Below, one piece after another: positions 1 through 14,796 of a DNA stretch of 64,000 nt. Position 1 is the stretch's first letter, and every line of letters starts with the position of its first letter. The notes below the pieces were generated by a model, which was given only the letters and a program-made list of their open reading frames with translations, had not been told where the DNA came from and searched no databases. Where the stretch lies: NCBI GenBank assembly GCA_002104945.1, contig MCFH01000080.1, positions 62,001-126,000 on the forward strand, in the 5' to 3' direction. The translations under genes and the position numbers were made by a program. This DNA is from Piromyces finnis. Its lineage: Eukaryota > Neocallimastigomycota > Neocallimastigomycetes > Neocallimastigales > Neocallimastigaceae.

Positions 1-1159
1 TATCATCAATAAATAATGTAAAAGGTTCAATAAAATATTGTATTAATATTTTTTCAAGCATTAAAATAAATATATATCGAATTAATCATTTATTTATTAT
101 GTTGAAAGTATTTCTTTTTTTTTTTTTTTTTATAGTCACAATATCACCACAATACAATACTCAAAAAAATAAATTAAAATTTTAATTTAATAAATGTAAC
201 AAATTTAGTTTATATTTAATATTTAATATATGTAATAATGTATATTGTAAAATTTGTAATATATATATTAATTTTAATACATTTAAACAATGTATTTATT
301 TATTTTTTAATTTATATAAACTTTTTTTTTTTTATTTTATTTTCTTTTTTGAAATTTGAAATTTGAAATTTCTTTTTTCTTTATAATATAAATATATTTA
401 AAATAGTAAAATTATCTAATTTCAATATTATTGTACCAAATAAAAAAACATCATTAATCATTTTAAAAATAAAATTTGATTTAATAATAATTATAAATAA
501 AAAAAAATAATTATAAATAAGAATAAAAAAAAAAAAAAAAAAGAAAGAAAAATTAGAAATTATACCCAATTAATAAACCAATTTATTTAAACGATTTCTA
601 TTATTGCTTTATCCTCTTGAATATACTTTACAAAAGATATTTATTTGCAATATTTATAAATATATATATATAAATAATATATAATATAATTATCGAGAAA
701 TCTAAAAAGAAAAAAAAAAATAATTATTTGTTGATTCAAATAATATCAAAAATTAAATTTCTTGTTAAAAGTTCAATTAAAAAGTGTAAGCATAACTTGA
801 TAATAGATTTTATTTATTTCAATGGATAGGAAAGAGTATACATTAATATATTGTAGTATATAAAATTATAAAATTTAATGATTGTATTATATAATAATAT
901 TATATAAATAATAATAACTAATTTTAAAATCTGTTTAATATGTATAATGAAAAATCCTCATATTAATAACCTTATTTTTTTATTATTATTATTTTTATTT
1001 TTATTTCTTTATTATTATTTGTAAATAAAATTATATATAGAATAGAAATAATTGAAATTTGTTGTAACAAAATAAAAAATATATACATATACCATAAATA
1101 TATATAAATTAAACTTTTAATATTTTGAATAAAATTAAGAAAAAATACACATTTTTAAA
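1..1159. other. AT-rich intergenic stretch, no gene seen
   Basis: Only A/T-rich low-complexity DNA with poly(T) and poly(A) runs is visible. I find no open frame with a convincing start, splice signal or family motif. The last ~150 bases are presumably the promoter and leader of the gene that starts at 1160. Confidence 0.6.
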
Positions 1160-2060
1160 ATGAAAAGTGGAATAATATTTTTCATATTTTCAATAATTTT
1201 TAGTATCAAGGTATTTTTATATTATGTATATATTATATCAATTAATTCTTAATACATATAAATATACTAATTATTTAATTGTAATGTTGAAAAATAAAAG
1301 ACAGTACAGAGTGTTGATTTTGCTTTTTATTGTAAATGCTATTGTCCTCCAAATAGTACAATTGTAAAGGTAAAAGATTGCTCTGTATGTAATAAAAATC
1401 TATGTATTGAACAAAAATTATGTGTTTTTCAAAATAGTACAACCACCACCGCAACATCAACAAATAATAACATTTCACAAAATAAACCAAGAAGTGTTCA
1501 AGATGACCAATATAGTGAAATTAAATCATCACTTGTAACATATACTGAATATTTATATGCATCATTATTTGGAAGAGTTAAAAGAAACTTTATGATAAAA
1601 GATAATGAAACTATTATGAATAAAGAAAAAAGAAAAGTAGTTCAAGAAGTTGATAAAGAATTAAATAATAATAATAATAATGAGGAAAATGATATAAAAG
1701 AAGATGATAATGAAAATAACAAGAATAATGTAAAAGAAGAGGATAATAATAATGAAGAAGAGAATAAAGAAGATAAAAGTGAAGAGAAGGAAACATCAAA
1801 TACAAATAATACAAGTAGTACTGATGCAAATAAACCTGAAGAAACAGAATCTGTCATTCATATTATTGAATCAGGAACAGATGATGGATATCAAAAAAGT
1901 GAAGAAGAAAATTGGATGACCGAATGTTTTAGTATGTATCGTTTTAATTTTTAATTTCATTCCATAAAATATTATAGTAGTATTAAAATGATAAATAATT
2001 GAAATGTTACCACTATCCTTATTAACTATTAATATTAAAAATAATTATAATAATAATAAC

Positions 2061-2096
<36 letters not shown>

Positions 2097-2261
2097 CATT
2101 TTAAAATAGAGCGAGGATCTATAAAAGATGAAGCTATTATTTTATTATTTTTAGGTTCAACTGGTATATTATTAGTCTATGCTTCAATGAAAAAATGTTT
2201 TGCAAATAACTATGAAGACGGAATGAAATATAATTATACAACATTAAATAATTCCAATTAA
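1160..2261 (+). CDS. Secreted/membrane-anchored Cys-rich protein with acidic linker and C-terminal TM segment (function unknown)
   Basis: I do not recognise a named family. Three exons fit splice motifs and phase: 1160-1210, about 1301 (or 1310)-1931, and 2110-2261, giving ~277 aa. Exon 1 encodes a 17-residue hydrophobic signal peptide (MKSGIIFFIF...). Exon 2 opens with a short Cys-rich module of 7 Cys (motifs CKCYCPP and DCSVCNKNLC), followed by a Thr/Asn stretch and then a very acidic E/D/N/K-rich linker. Exon 3 encodes one hydrophobic segment (AIILLFLGSTGILLVYASM) and a ~27-residue tail. Intron 1 has a TACTAA-type branch point near 1264. Intron 2 contains an AAT tract that creates a spurious poly-Asn open frame. 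The predicted topology is type I: Cys-rich head outside, flexible charged stalk, short cytosolic tail. A cell-surface or wall-associated role is an inference. The exon 2 start is ambiguous by 9 nt. Confidence 0.7.
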
Positions 2262-2294
2262 TTTTTTTTTCTCTCTTTTTATTATATTATATTT

Positions 2295-2329
<35 letters not shown>

Positions 2330-2841
2330 TAAATGCTTTATTTTCTTTTTTACAATCATTAATAAGATAATAAAACACACACACACATACAAAAAAAAAA
2401 AAAAATTAACATCATTGTATTTAGATTTTAACATGCATCCATACCATCATTATAAATAATTAGCATTATTCTCTTTAAGTTTTTTTTTTTTTAGACAATT
2501 ATTTTTTTTTATATAATAGATTTTTTTATATACTTTTTAAAATTTAAAAAAAAAAAAAGAATAAAATAACTAAACTTTTATTTTTAAAAAGATCAAATAA
2601 TTTTTTTAATAATAGTATTTGTTTTAATTAATAAGTAACGATTAATTATAATTGATATATAGTTTGTGTATATATTTAGTTTTTCATCCATTTTATTTTA
2701 AATTTCATAAAAATGTTATAAAAAAATCTTTTTTTTTTTTTAGATGTTGATAGGTACGGGTCACTTTATTATAATATTTAAAAAAGAATATTAAATTTTT
2801 AATGTTTATATACATTTTTTTATTTATTTATTTATTTTATT

Positions 2842-2879
<38 letters not shown>

Positions 2880-2999
2880 ATTACAATGTGAGTGCAGTCA
2901 AATAATTTTTGCTTTTTGTTATTTTTATTATTATTTTATAATATTTTGTTTAATTTTATGGTTTATTGTTTATTTTCTTGTTAATTAATTTTTGTTAGT
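2262..2999. other. Intergenic, convergent 3' flanks
   Basis: This is AT-rich DNA between two converging genes (stops at 2261 on + and 3000 on -). It contains a short TA dinucleotide tract and poly(T)/poly(A) runs. No coding signal is seen. Confidence 0.6.
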
Positions 3000-5900
3000 T
3001 TATATACCCAAGCTCTTTAAGAAAGCTTCATTGTTTGGTTCTCTGCCTAAGAATTCCTTTAAGAGATCCATAGCATCTCTGGAACCACCATTCTTTAAAA
3101 TAATGTTACGATACTTTTCTCCAATTTCTGGGTTGGTAATACCAATTGGTTTGAATTTTGAGAAGAACATATCAGCAGAGAATACTTCACTCCATAAGTA
3201 ACCATAGTAACCAGAATCATAACCACTCATGATATGATCAAAGGTAGCTATAAATATTATATTTATTTAAAATAATTAATATTTATAAATAATAAAATTA
3301 TTATTATTATTATTAAAGACAATTTATATAAATTCTTGTGTTACAGCATAATAAAATAAAAAAAAAAACTTACTAATTGGCCATGTATCGGCCAAGTTTT
3401 CAATTAATACAATTTCCTTTCTTAAATCATTCCAAATCTTAATAATGTCCAAGTCTTTTTCTTCTTTTTCCATAGTATGAAGCTTCATATCAATAGTACC
3501 AAAGAAGATTTGACGAAGGTTAAGAATAGCAGCATTAACATTCTTGGTCTTAATTAATGATTCAATTAAGTTGCTTGGAAGCTTTTTATCCTTATCTTGG
3601 TAATGATGAGAAAGAGTTTCTAAAACTTCTGGTTCCCAACACCAATTTTCAAGCTATTTAAAATATATATCCAATAAAAATAATTTAATAATTATATTTA
3701 TGTTTTTTTATATAAAATAAATTATGGCTTGAACCGATTTTTATAATTACCATTTGAGATGGAGCTTCAACGAAATCACGTTCAACATTAGTACCATGGA
3801 ATCTTGACCATTTAGTTTTGGAGCAAATTTGATGGAAAACGTGACCTAATTCATGATAATAAGTTGTTACTTCACTATGTTTTAATAAAGATGGCTTGGT
3901 TGCAGTTGGCTTAGAGAAGTTGGCAACCTATTATAATAGGATTTTTATTTAAATTTTTTTTTTTTTTTTATTTATTTATTTGTTTGTTTATTTATTAGTA
4001 TAATAATGAAATTAATAAAATATATTTAAATATAATAACTAATTATTAAATATATGTTTTTCTATTTTTATTTTACCATAGCGGCAACTGGGTAAACATG
4101 ACTACCATCTTCCTTATCGAAACCAGAAGCTAAACCGAAGCAAGCAGCGTGAGTCTATAAATTTATATATAAATTACATATTAAAAAGTTATTATTATTA
4201 TAAACTTTTAAAATTTTTCTTATTAAAATATTTAAATATTTTTAAATGATAAAATATAAAGTAAAATTAAAATGCTTACGTATTTTCCATCACGTGGATG
4301 TAAATCAAGGAAAACCTTTGTTATTAAAAATAAATAAAATTATTAAATTAGTATCACTCATCTTGAAATTATTTATATATTAATGTGAAAAAGTATATAT
4401 ATATATATATTGAATAATTACAGTTCCAATGTATTCGTTAGATTTTTTATCGTAAATTTCTAATTGACGAACATCTGGGTGCCATACAACTGGATTCTTA
4501 ACTTCAACACACTTTAATGAGAAAATCTTTTCATAAATACCAAGCATTTCTTCAGTAACTTCATTAATTGGAAGATATTGTTTAATTTCATCATCCTTAA
4601 TAGCGTATTCCTTTTCAATTAACATTCTATTTATATATAATAAATGGTCAATTTATAAATAAGATAAATATAATATTTAATATAATAAATTATAAAGAAA
4701 AAAAAAACAAGTTTTAAACATTATTAATTAACCATCTTATTGGTATAAATATTTACCTGTTGTAGTAATGGAAATCCCAATCGTGAAGAACACCATCGTA
4801 TGGTTGATTTAATTCTTCCTTTTCTTGTTTTTTTAATTCTAATAACTTTTTAATTTCTTCCTTAGCTAATGGTTGAAGTTTTTCTTTTAAGCTTTGTAAG
4901 AAATCAATAACATTCTTTGGGTTCTTAGCCATTTTAGTTTCAAGTTTAAAGTGACTGTGAGTTGGGTAACCTAATAAATTGGCAATTTTTAATCTTTAAA
5001 AATAAACCGTTAAAATTTTATATCAAATCTATACATGATATATATGATATAAATATTTTTTTTATCTTGCTAATACTGAATAAATAATTAAATTATTATT
5101 ACCTGAGACCAAGAGCTTCCTTTAAACGATCAAGATTTGGCTTACAACGTTGACCATAAGCTAACATCATAGTCTTTCTGGTATTTTCATTCTTAGCTAA
5201 TTTAAGAATTGGGAAATAGGATGGATATTTCATATCAACAATGAAGGCTTCTTCACCATCCTTTGTAGTTTTTTCTAAATTTTCAAAGAAATCTTCGGAA
5301 AGACCATCTAATTCCTTCTTAGTGAAAACACGAGTAGTTTTATCTTTTTTTTTTTTTTTATAAAAAATAATAATAATAATGAAAAATGTTATAAGTATTT
5401 ATAAATTATTAAATTATAATTAGTTTTAAAGATTTTCAAATTTTTTCTATTATTATTAACATTAGTTATAATAAAAAATCCCGATTTTCAATTTCTTTTG
5501 AATATGGAACAATAATAAAATGTTGAAAATAAAGGAAATAAATTAACAATAAATTAATTAAAAATAAAAATAAAAAAAAAAAGTCCTACCTTCAGCAATA
5601 CTACGAGAGAATTCAATACTAATGTTTGTTAATTTCTTTTTAAGTTCCTTTAATTCAGCTAACTTATCATCTGGAAGAGCTAAACCGTTTCTACGGAAAT
5701 CAAGGTCCATTTTTTCTAAAAGTCTTTTATCTTCTGGATCTTCTGGAGCCTTAAACTTTCCACTTTTAATATTTTCAATAACCTTTGCAACCTTTTGATA
5801 AATTTTTTTGTTCATTGAACGTTCAATACCAAATTCTTGGAGTTTTAAGGAGCATTCAGCAGAAGCATCTCTTAAATCCTTATTTGGAGAAACATGTTGG

Positions 5901-6394
5901 AAGAAGTCAATATTAGCTTCAATAACTTCAATTTCATTTTCAGTTTTGCGTCCAAGTGGAGCAATAACGGTTTCAAATGAACATTCATCATCTGGAATTT
6001 CTTCAATTTGTTTATCAAATTGTTTTCCATCTTCAATGAGCTTATCAGTAAGTTTTCTAAGTTCATCTGGGGTATAGTCCCATTTAAGAAGAGCTGGTGC
6101 AGTTGGGTTAGTGATTGTTGAAACCATATTTAATGACTGAGTAGAATTTAAAATATAATTAGATAAAGATAAGAAATTATTGTTAGAGTGGTTTTTAATA
6201 TTGGAATGAATTTTTTTAAAATTTAATGAATGGGTTGAATTCAAGATGGAATATTGATTAGTTTGTTTTATACTAATATTTAAATTGGTTCTAAAATAAT
6301 TATTTAAAAAAATGTTTTTTGTTTTTGTATTTAATAAACTTTTTTTTAATAAACTATTTGATTGATTAATATATTTCTGGCTAATATTTAACAT
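3000..6394 (-). CDS. M3-family zinc oligopeptidase (thimet oligopeptidase/saccharolysin type) with long acid-free leader
   Basis: This is a soluble metallopeptidase that degrades short peptides. Nine exons fit phase exactly: 6394-5590, 5343-5103, 4993-4757, 4626-4422, 4315-4280, 4154-4077, 3927-3751, 3653-3374 and 3247-3000, giving 768 aa. The zinc motif HELGH lies at about residues 559-563. The third ligand is the Glu of [10 protein letters not shown], about residue 588, which is the spacing usual for M3 enzymes. Family blocks [35 protein letters not shown] and the C-terminal FLGREP motif are present. Residues 1-89 contain no Asp or Glu, are rich in Asn/Ser/Lys and precede a second Met (codon at 6125-6127). 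Starting there would leave ~679 aa, the normal length of thimet oligopeptidase or Prd1. The leader looks like an organelle presequence, suggesting a mitochondrion-derived (hydrogenosomal) form plus a possible cytosolic form. All catalytic residues are intact. Confidence 0.95.
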
Positions 6395-6636
6395 TACTAC
6401 TACTACTAAATATAATATATTCTATTCTACTTTAAATATTTTATATAATGATTATGATATAATAAATTAATTTTTTTTATATTATTGAATAAAATATTTT
6501 TTGAAAAAAAATATTATAAATTATTAATTATTGTATTGTGATTTTGAAATAAATAAATAATAGTTATAATAGTTATGATAGTTATAATATTTATAAAAGA
6601 GTGACAACATGAAATATATGTTAGCAATTTTTATAA

Positions 6637-6849
<213 letters not shown>

Positions 6850-7234
6850 GTAAATATTAATTTTGACTAAGATTTTTCGGCATTTTTTATAAAATATATA
6901 AAATCAACAAAATAAAAATATAATAATATAATTATATTTCAAATGATTAATAAATAAATAAATAAAAATTCATTATTTACTTCAAAAAAAATTGAAAGTA
7001 AAAATATAATTACAACGTGTATTGTATTCATTAATAATTTTTTTTTTATTTTATTTATAATTGTTTTATTAACAGTAAATCCAATTAATCAATAAAAGTC
7101 TATATTATATATTATTTTTATAAATATAATAATAGTCTATTAATAATGGTAATACAAATAATATGAATTATGAATTATTCATCTTTGTAAAAAAAAATAA
7201 TTATTTGCGTAGTAAATGTATTTAAAATTATATT

Positions 7235-7330
7235 TTATAGGGATGATTCATCAAATGAAGTTTTTTTTTTTTCTTTCTTCATCTTCTTTTTATTCTTATT
7301 TTTAACAAATTTACTTCCGTTGATATACAT
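7235..7330 (-). CDS. Short Lys-rich ORF (31 aa), doubtful
   Basis: An ATG at 7330 opens a 31-codon frame ending in TAA at 7235-7237. It reads MYINGSKFVKNK, then a Lys/Met/Glu-rich stretch, then TSFDESSL. It has mixed third-position bases and a non-repetitive tail, unlike its surroundings. It could be a short peptide gene, a last exon whose partners I cannot find, or chance. It lies between the 3' end of the phosphodiesterase gene and the ATT repeat. Confidence 0.2.
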   Translation of the reverse strand: MYINGSKFVKNKNKKKMKKEKKKTSFDESSL

Positions 7331-7896
7331 AATAATATTTATAGAGCATTTATAAATAAATAATATTATATGAAATATTACCTTTTTTAACAAAATTTTA
7401 AAAATTACTTTTTCCTTTTAAAAATTGTTAAAGAAAAAAAAATTTTTTTTTTTTTATAATTATATATTGACAGTTAATTTATAATTTTAATTAAATTTTA
7501 TTCTTTATTTAATATAAAAAAAAAAAAAAAAACATTTTTTTTTTATTCATTACTTATTATAGAATAATTTATTATTTATAATATTTATAATTAGGTATAA
7601 TAGGTATACAAGGAACAATAATAATACTAAATCTTAATTATTAAATATTCTACAGAATTATCTATTTATTATATTTATTATCTACTTTTTTTTTTTTTAA
7701 TATTATTTAAAAAGCTTATTAGTGGTGTATCATTTTCTTAATAACTAATCATGTATTATTTTTTATGATGCTATATTGATTTATAATTAAAATAATTGTA
7801 ATTATTTTTTTATTATTATTATTGATTATTATTGATTACAATTCATTTTATTCACTTATTTTTTATCTTTATATATATATAAAAGAATAATTATTT
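7331..7896. other. AT-rich intergenic stretch
   Basis: Poly(T), poly(A) and short tandem A/T runs only. It forms the 3' flank of the minus-strand phosphodiesterase gene. Confidence 0.6.
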
Positions 7897-9427
7897 TTAA
7901 AAACTAAATTGGGCAATAATTGGCCAATGATCTGTCATTTCTTTTCCTTTTTCTTGACGGATAATATCATATTTAAGACATTTTAATGGAACTAATTCAT
8001 AATTAAGTTCTCTGTTATTCTTTTCTTCTGACTGTAAAATTAATTTTTTATTTAAGGAATTTAAACCGAAAATGTAATCAATACGACCCTTGGCCCATTT
8101 AACAGTAACTAATGAATTCTTAACATCATAAGTATGATCTTTATCATCTTCCATTTGATAATGTTTAGTATAAAAATCAACCATAGGTTCAGTTTCTTCT
8201 CCTAATAATTTTACTAAATGGGATTTATAAAGTTGATGATGAGCTGGAATATTCCAATCACCTACTAATATAACACCAACTTGTGGTAATACTAATTAAC
8301 ACATGGATAAAGATAAATAAAAAAAAGGGAGGGATTTATTCAAGGGAAATAAAATTAGTAAATATTATATATAAATTGATATAGTTTCATTTTTTACAAG
8401 GACGCATCATATTAATGAATAGAGTCCCATACATTCATTTGTGTATTTATAATTTTTAATAGAGGTGTTGATGTGATTACCTTTCTTTTCAGATTCTTCT
8501 ATTTGTTTACTTAAAATATCTGGAATGGTTTGATATAAAGTTTTTTCAATGTATTTACGAGCTTGTTCAAGTTGAATAACCTTATTTTTATTATCAAAAG
8601 CATCCAAATGAGTATTGAATACTACCAAGTATTTAGAAGCTTCATCTTTTTCAGTAGTTTCATTATTATTTTCAGTTTCATCAATAATTTTGGTTTTATT
8701 GTTAAAAAATTCATTCATACAATAAAGGTGACCTCTTATTCCCTTTTGAGAGCGAGTAGCGGATACATTATAAGTTTCTCTATCTGTCCAAATTAATTTA
8801 ATATCTGGTTTTTGAGCATAATATAAACCTCCAGTTTTAGTAACAAAATTTAAGGATACATTATAGGCTGTATTTAAAGCTGGCTTTTTAAAATCTTTAC
8901 GATTATCAAAAAATGTTGAATAGTTTTCTTTCAATTGAGAATTAATTTCGGGCTAAATCGTATATATTTATTTTAAATAATTTTATAAATATATAAATAT
9001 AATAATAATAATAATAATAATAATATTCAAAAATTAGTTAAAAAGATTATTTTTGGAAGAAAATAATTTTTATGAAATTACAGAAATTTCAATATCATAA
9101 TTATATAGTTTCAAACTCTTTTATTTTAAAAAAAGAAATTGAAATGACAATTATCTTTTTTCAAAAATATATATGTATATATATATATATTAAATAGATT
9201 TAAAAATGAAATAATAAAAAAAAAAAAAAAAAGCTATAATACTTTACAATTCCTACACCCCAAACTTCTTGCATCATAATAACATCAGGCTGGTATTTAT
9301 TATAAAATTCAGAAATCTTTAAAGCTCTACCAATTGGATTGGTTTTGAATTTAGTCCAGTAAGAAGGAATTAAATAGGTATTTAAAGTTGAAAGTGTAAA
9401 TTCTTTAACTGAATTAGATAGACTCAT
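7897..9427 (-). CDS. Endonuclease/exonuclease/phosphatase (EEP) superfamily, neutral sphingomyelinase-like phosphodiesterase
   Basis: This is a Mg-dependent phosphodiesterase of the EEP fold. Three exons fit phase: 9427-9248, 8952-8481 and 8291-7897, giving 348 aa. The diagnostic motifs come in order: an early Asn (STLNTYLIP), the metal-binding Glu in PDVIMMQEVWG, NTHLDA with the catalytic-site His, GDWNIPA (usually GDxN), RIDYIF, and the terminal DHWPI with the Asp-His pair. The length suits a neutral sphingomyelinase or related lipid phosphodiesterase. There is no signal peptide and no C-terminal membrane pair of the yeast Isc1 type, so it is probably cytosolic or peripheral. The substrate cannot be fixed from motifs: nSMase-like lipids are most likely, but inositol phosphates or nucleic acid remain possible. 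Intron 1 holds a short AAT tract. All active-site residues are present. Confidence 0.85.
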
Positions 9428-10156
9428 TTTTTTTATTTATTTTCGTGCTATTTATTGGTATTTAAATAATAAAGATAATGGGAAGGTAGATAAAATAATA
9501 ATATTAATTAATTAATTAAAATAAAATTTGATTTATTATATTTTAATTTATTTTAAAAAAAAAATAAAAAATAAAAAATAAAATATATAATTAATTTTTT
9601 TTTTTTTTTTTTACTTTTTCTGTCTATCTCTGTTATTAAAAAAAAATTAATTATGGCTTAACATAACAACGAAAAAAAATTTTTTTTTTTCTAATCTACA
9701 AAAATAAAATAAATAAAAAAAAATTATTTATAAAATAAAATATAAAAAAAAAAAAAAAACATTTTTATAAAGATTTTAAAAATTGAGAGTTAATAATAAT
9801 TTAAATTCTAAATCAATAAATTAAAAAAAAAAAACTTTTTTTTTCTTTAATTTTTATTAATAACTAATGATTTTAATTGTATAATAGAATTATGGTTTAA
9901 AAATAATATATATGATAATGAAATTACATTTTTAATTTTTTTCTTATAAAAAAATATTACAATTTTAAATATGATTAATATTTTTATTTTTACAACAAAC
10001 TATAGAACTATAGTATTAGTGAATTAATAATTGCCCTATAAAAATCATATAAATGATTTTATTTTATTATTATTATTATTATTTTATAAAAAATAGGATA
10101 GGTATGATATGTATTTGGGTATGTGGGTATGTATAAGTATGCATAGTATATATGTA
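9428..10156. other. Intergenic promoter/terminator region
   Basis: AT-rich DNA with many homopolymer runs between two minus-strand genes. It would hold the phosphodiesterase promoter and the Ten1 3' region. No gene is seen. Confidence 0.6.
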
Positions 10157-10819
10157 TTAGGAATTAACATAATATTGTTGTTCAAATTGTCTCCTTATAT
10201 CCACTACTTTTTCATAAACATGAAAATCAAGACCATCGACACAACGTACAATATTTGCTTTTAATATAATACCATTATTATAAGTTTTTATTATTGTATT
10301 ATGAAATTTATTAGATATATCTGTATTATGATATTCTTTGATTTCACCAATAAATTGTTGAAATGATTTTAATCTTCCAGACCAATTACCTAAATGTTTT
10401 GTATCCACTAACAATTTAGAATGAGATAAAGGATGTTCCAGTAATACAAGATTTTCTCTTAAATTTATATTTATTAATCTATGTTTTTTATTATATACAA
10501 GTTAATATTAAATAATGAAGAAGAAAATTATACATATATATATATATTGTTTTTTTTTATTTATTATTTGTTTGTTAGTTTGTTTCTAATAATGTATATG
10601 ATTATTTTATTTATTTATTTTTACTTTCCTTTTTAAAATTGAAATTTATAAAAAAAAAATTTAAATTTTTAATTTCATAAAAACTTACTTTCCCAATACT
10701 CTAACTGTTTCTCCAATATATTTTTTTGGCTCCTTTTCTAATTCATTTATATGAATTATTTTTCCAAATTTACGATTAATACTATCATTATAATAATTAT
10801 AACTACTGTTGGTATTCAT
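10157..10819 (-). CDS. TEN1: Ten1, OB-fold subunit of the telomeric CST complex
   Basis: Ten1 binds Stn1 and, in the Cdc13/Ctc1-Stn1-Ten1 complex, caps telomeres and recruits DNA polymerase alpha for C-strand fill-in. It acts in the nucleus. Two exons (10819-10689 and 10478-10157) join in phase to 150 aa, the typical Ten1 size. The N-terminus carries an Asn/Ser/Tyr-rich start, then the first OB strands (KYIGETVRVLGKL, ENLVLLEHP). The C-terminal block with NNGIILKANIVRCVDGLD, followed by a charged helix (YEKVVDIRRQFEQQYY), matches the conserved Ten1 end (VVKARVLTCVEGM in vertebrates). Identification rests on this block, the length and the OB pattern. No neighbour supports it. The main alternative would be another tiny OB-fold protein. 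Confidence 0.75.
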
Positions 10820-11101
10820 TTTTCTTTTTTTTTTTTTTTCAATATAATTTTTGATTTTATTTTTTTTCTCTAAAAAAAAGAAATTTAAAAAAAAAATAGG
10901 AAAATAGCAATATTAAATAAATGTAGTACAAATGAAAAAAAAAAAATAAAACTTTTTATTATAAAATAAAATTTTAAAATTTTAAATTGAAAAACTTTAT
11001 AAACTATTAAAAAAGAAAATTATTAATTTTTTTAATAATTATTATATAGTTAAATTTGAAAAACATAAAATTTTTATATTAGGTTTATTACTGAAAAGAT
11101 A

Positions 11102-11597
11102 ATGTTTGCCGCTTATCTAGATTACTATTATTCTAAGTCTTTTATTGAAATTCCAGATAAATATGGAAATATAAAATTATATATTTTAAAAAAATATATA
11201 TACCTATGAACAAGCTATGAATAATAATACATATGCAGATTATGATGATAATGTAGGTATTTTTTATTAGACATTAATTAAAAATGAAATGTATTAATAA
11301 ACACTGTGGTTTTTAATGAAGAATCTTCAGTAATACATTGTGATAATAGATGTGAATCCTCTAATTTATTTAAAGGAAAAAATTTATATATACATTATGG
11401 TAAATCATACCATGATAATTGTTCTTCTAAAACGATGTATTAATGGAAAATGGAATAAGCAAAATAAAGGTCCTAGTGATGATAGTGATTCAATGAATTT
11501 TGTACCATAATACTATGGGCTTTGTATTTTACCTTTATTCATAGTAACTCTATTCTGGGTTTAAAAGCATTATAGAAAGAGAACAAATAAAAAATAA
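11102..11597 (+). pseudogene. Decayed single-pass membrane protein gene
   Basis: The segment reads as coding but is broken. It starts MFAAYLDYYYSKSF... and stops near 11209. A Cys-containing block (IHCDNRCESSNLFKGKN..., about 11330-11430) runs into a frame change after NCSS and continues in the next frame as KRCINGKWNKQNKGPSDDSD. After an in-frame TAA comes a hydrophobic segment (YYGLCILPLFIVTLFWV). A further TAA separates that from a basic tail (KHYRKRTNKK). The order is Cys-rich ectodomain, TM, basic cytosolic tail. At least three stops and one frameshift make it a probable pseudogene. I cannot name the family. Introns could explain some but not all of the breaks. Confidence 0.55.
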
Positions 11598-11759
11598 TTC
11601 AAAAAAAAAATTTTTTTTTTTTTTAGACTAGGAAGAATATACACTTTTACTTGTATTGATTTATTTAATTTGGGAAATTACATTATATTAGATGATAATA
11701 AATATGGGATATAATAAATAATAAATAAAAATAATAAAATATATATAAATATAAAAAAA

Positions 11760-12215
11760 AATTAGTAAAGTTAAAAGTTCGATGAACTCTGCAATTCGTA
11801 CAGTGTGGGATTGGTCCCTTACCTAATAAATTACATGAAATAAAAAAAAAAAGTAACATCAGGTATAATAGTGTGGTATCCACTAAACTCTCCCATGAGT
11901 TCATAATGTTTTCATTCGAAGAAATACTAACATTGAACCCTGTGTACGGAACATTAGGAATGTTCCTTTGCCATATCAGTACGACGTCGATGCTCTTGAT
12001 TACCGTTAGTTGTCTTACTAAACCTATTAAAAAAGTAGCTTCATTGAGCTACTAATGATAGGAATTATTTTAGTAAGAAAAACTGCGAGAGACTCTCTAC
12101 GCATTGAACATACGACCCCGATGAACTGTAATATTATTACCATTTTTTCTTTCCTTTTTACAAAAGTACTCCTTTTTTCTAGGATAAGAATAGAGTCAAA
12201 AATTAACACACACAT
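11760..12215. other. GC-raised island of unknown nature
   Basis: Base composition here is visibly richer in G/C than any surrounding non-coding DNA. On the minus strand one stretch, from about 12050 down to 11880, reads openly as NEATFLIGLVRQLTVIKSID, continues with VVLIWQRNIPNVPYTGF, then NVSISSNENIMNSWESLVD. A second frame upstream gives FIGVVCSMRRESLAVFLTK. A third fragment, downstream of a possible splice donor, reads GKGPIPHCTNCRVH. Frames do not join cleanly. I recognise no domain. It may be a relic of a mobile element, a decayed gene or an insertion of foreign DNA. Confidence 0.45.
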
Positions 12216-12519
12216 TCAATTTTTTTTTTTTTTTTTTTTTTAATTATTTTTTATTATTATTATTTTTTTTAAATAGGAATAAATATAATCTATGGTTTTT
12301 TTTTTTTTTTTGTTTTGTTTTGTTTAACATTTTATATAAAATAATACAATAATATTATTTATTGTTATTTTTTTTTAATTAGTTTTGGGAATTAAAAAAA
12401 AAAAACTATTTAATGTTTTTTTTTTTTTTTTATATCAAAATTATATCGTTTATTATCGATAATATTATATAGTTCAAGGATAATTTGATGGATCTTTTTT
12501 TTTGTTGTTATTATTTCAT

Positions 12520-14796
<2,277 letters not shown>

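Noticed and set aside
5808-6077. Plus-strand ORF of 89 aa
   Set aside because: Antisense shadow of the first exon of the M3 oligopeptidase.
11770-11815. 5.8S rRNA-like word on the minus strand (GAATTGCAGAGTTCATCGAA)
   Set aside because: Only about 20 bases resemble 5.8S rRNA; the conserved flanks and neighbouring 18S/28S are absent, so it is likely chance.
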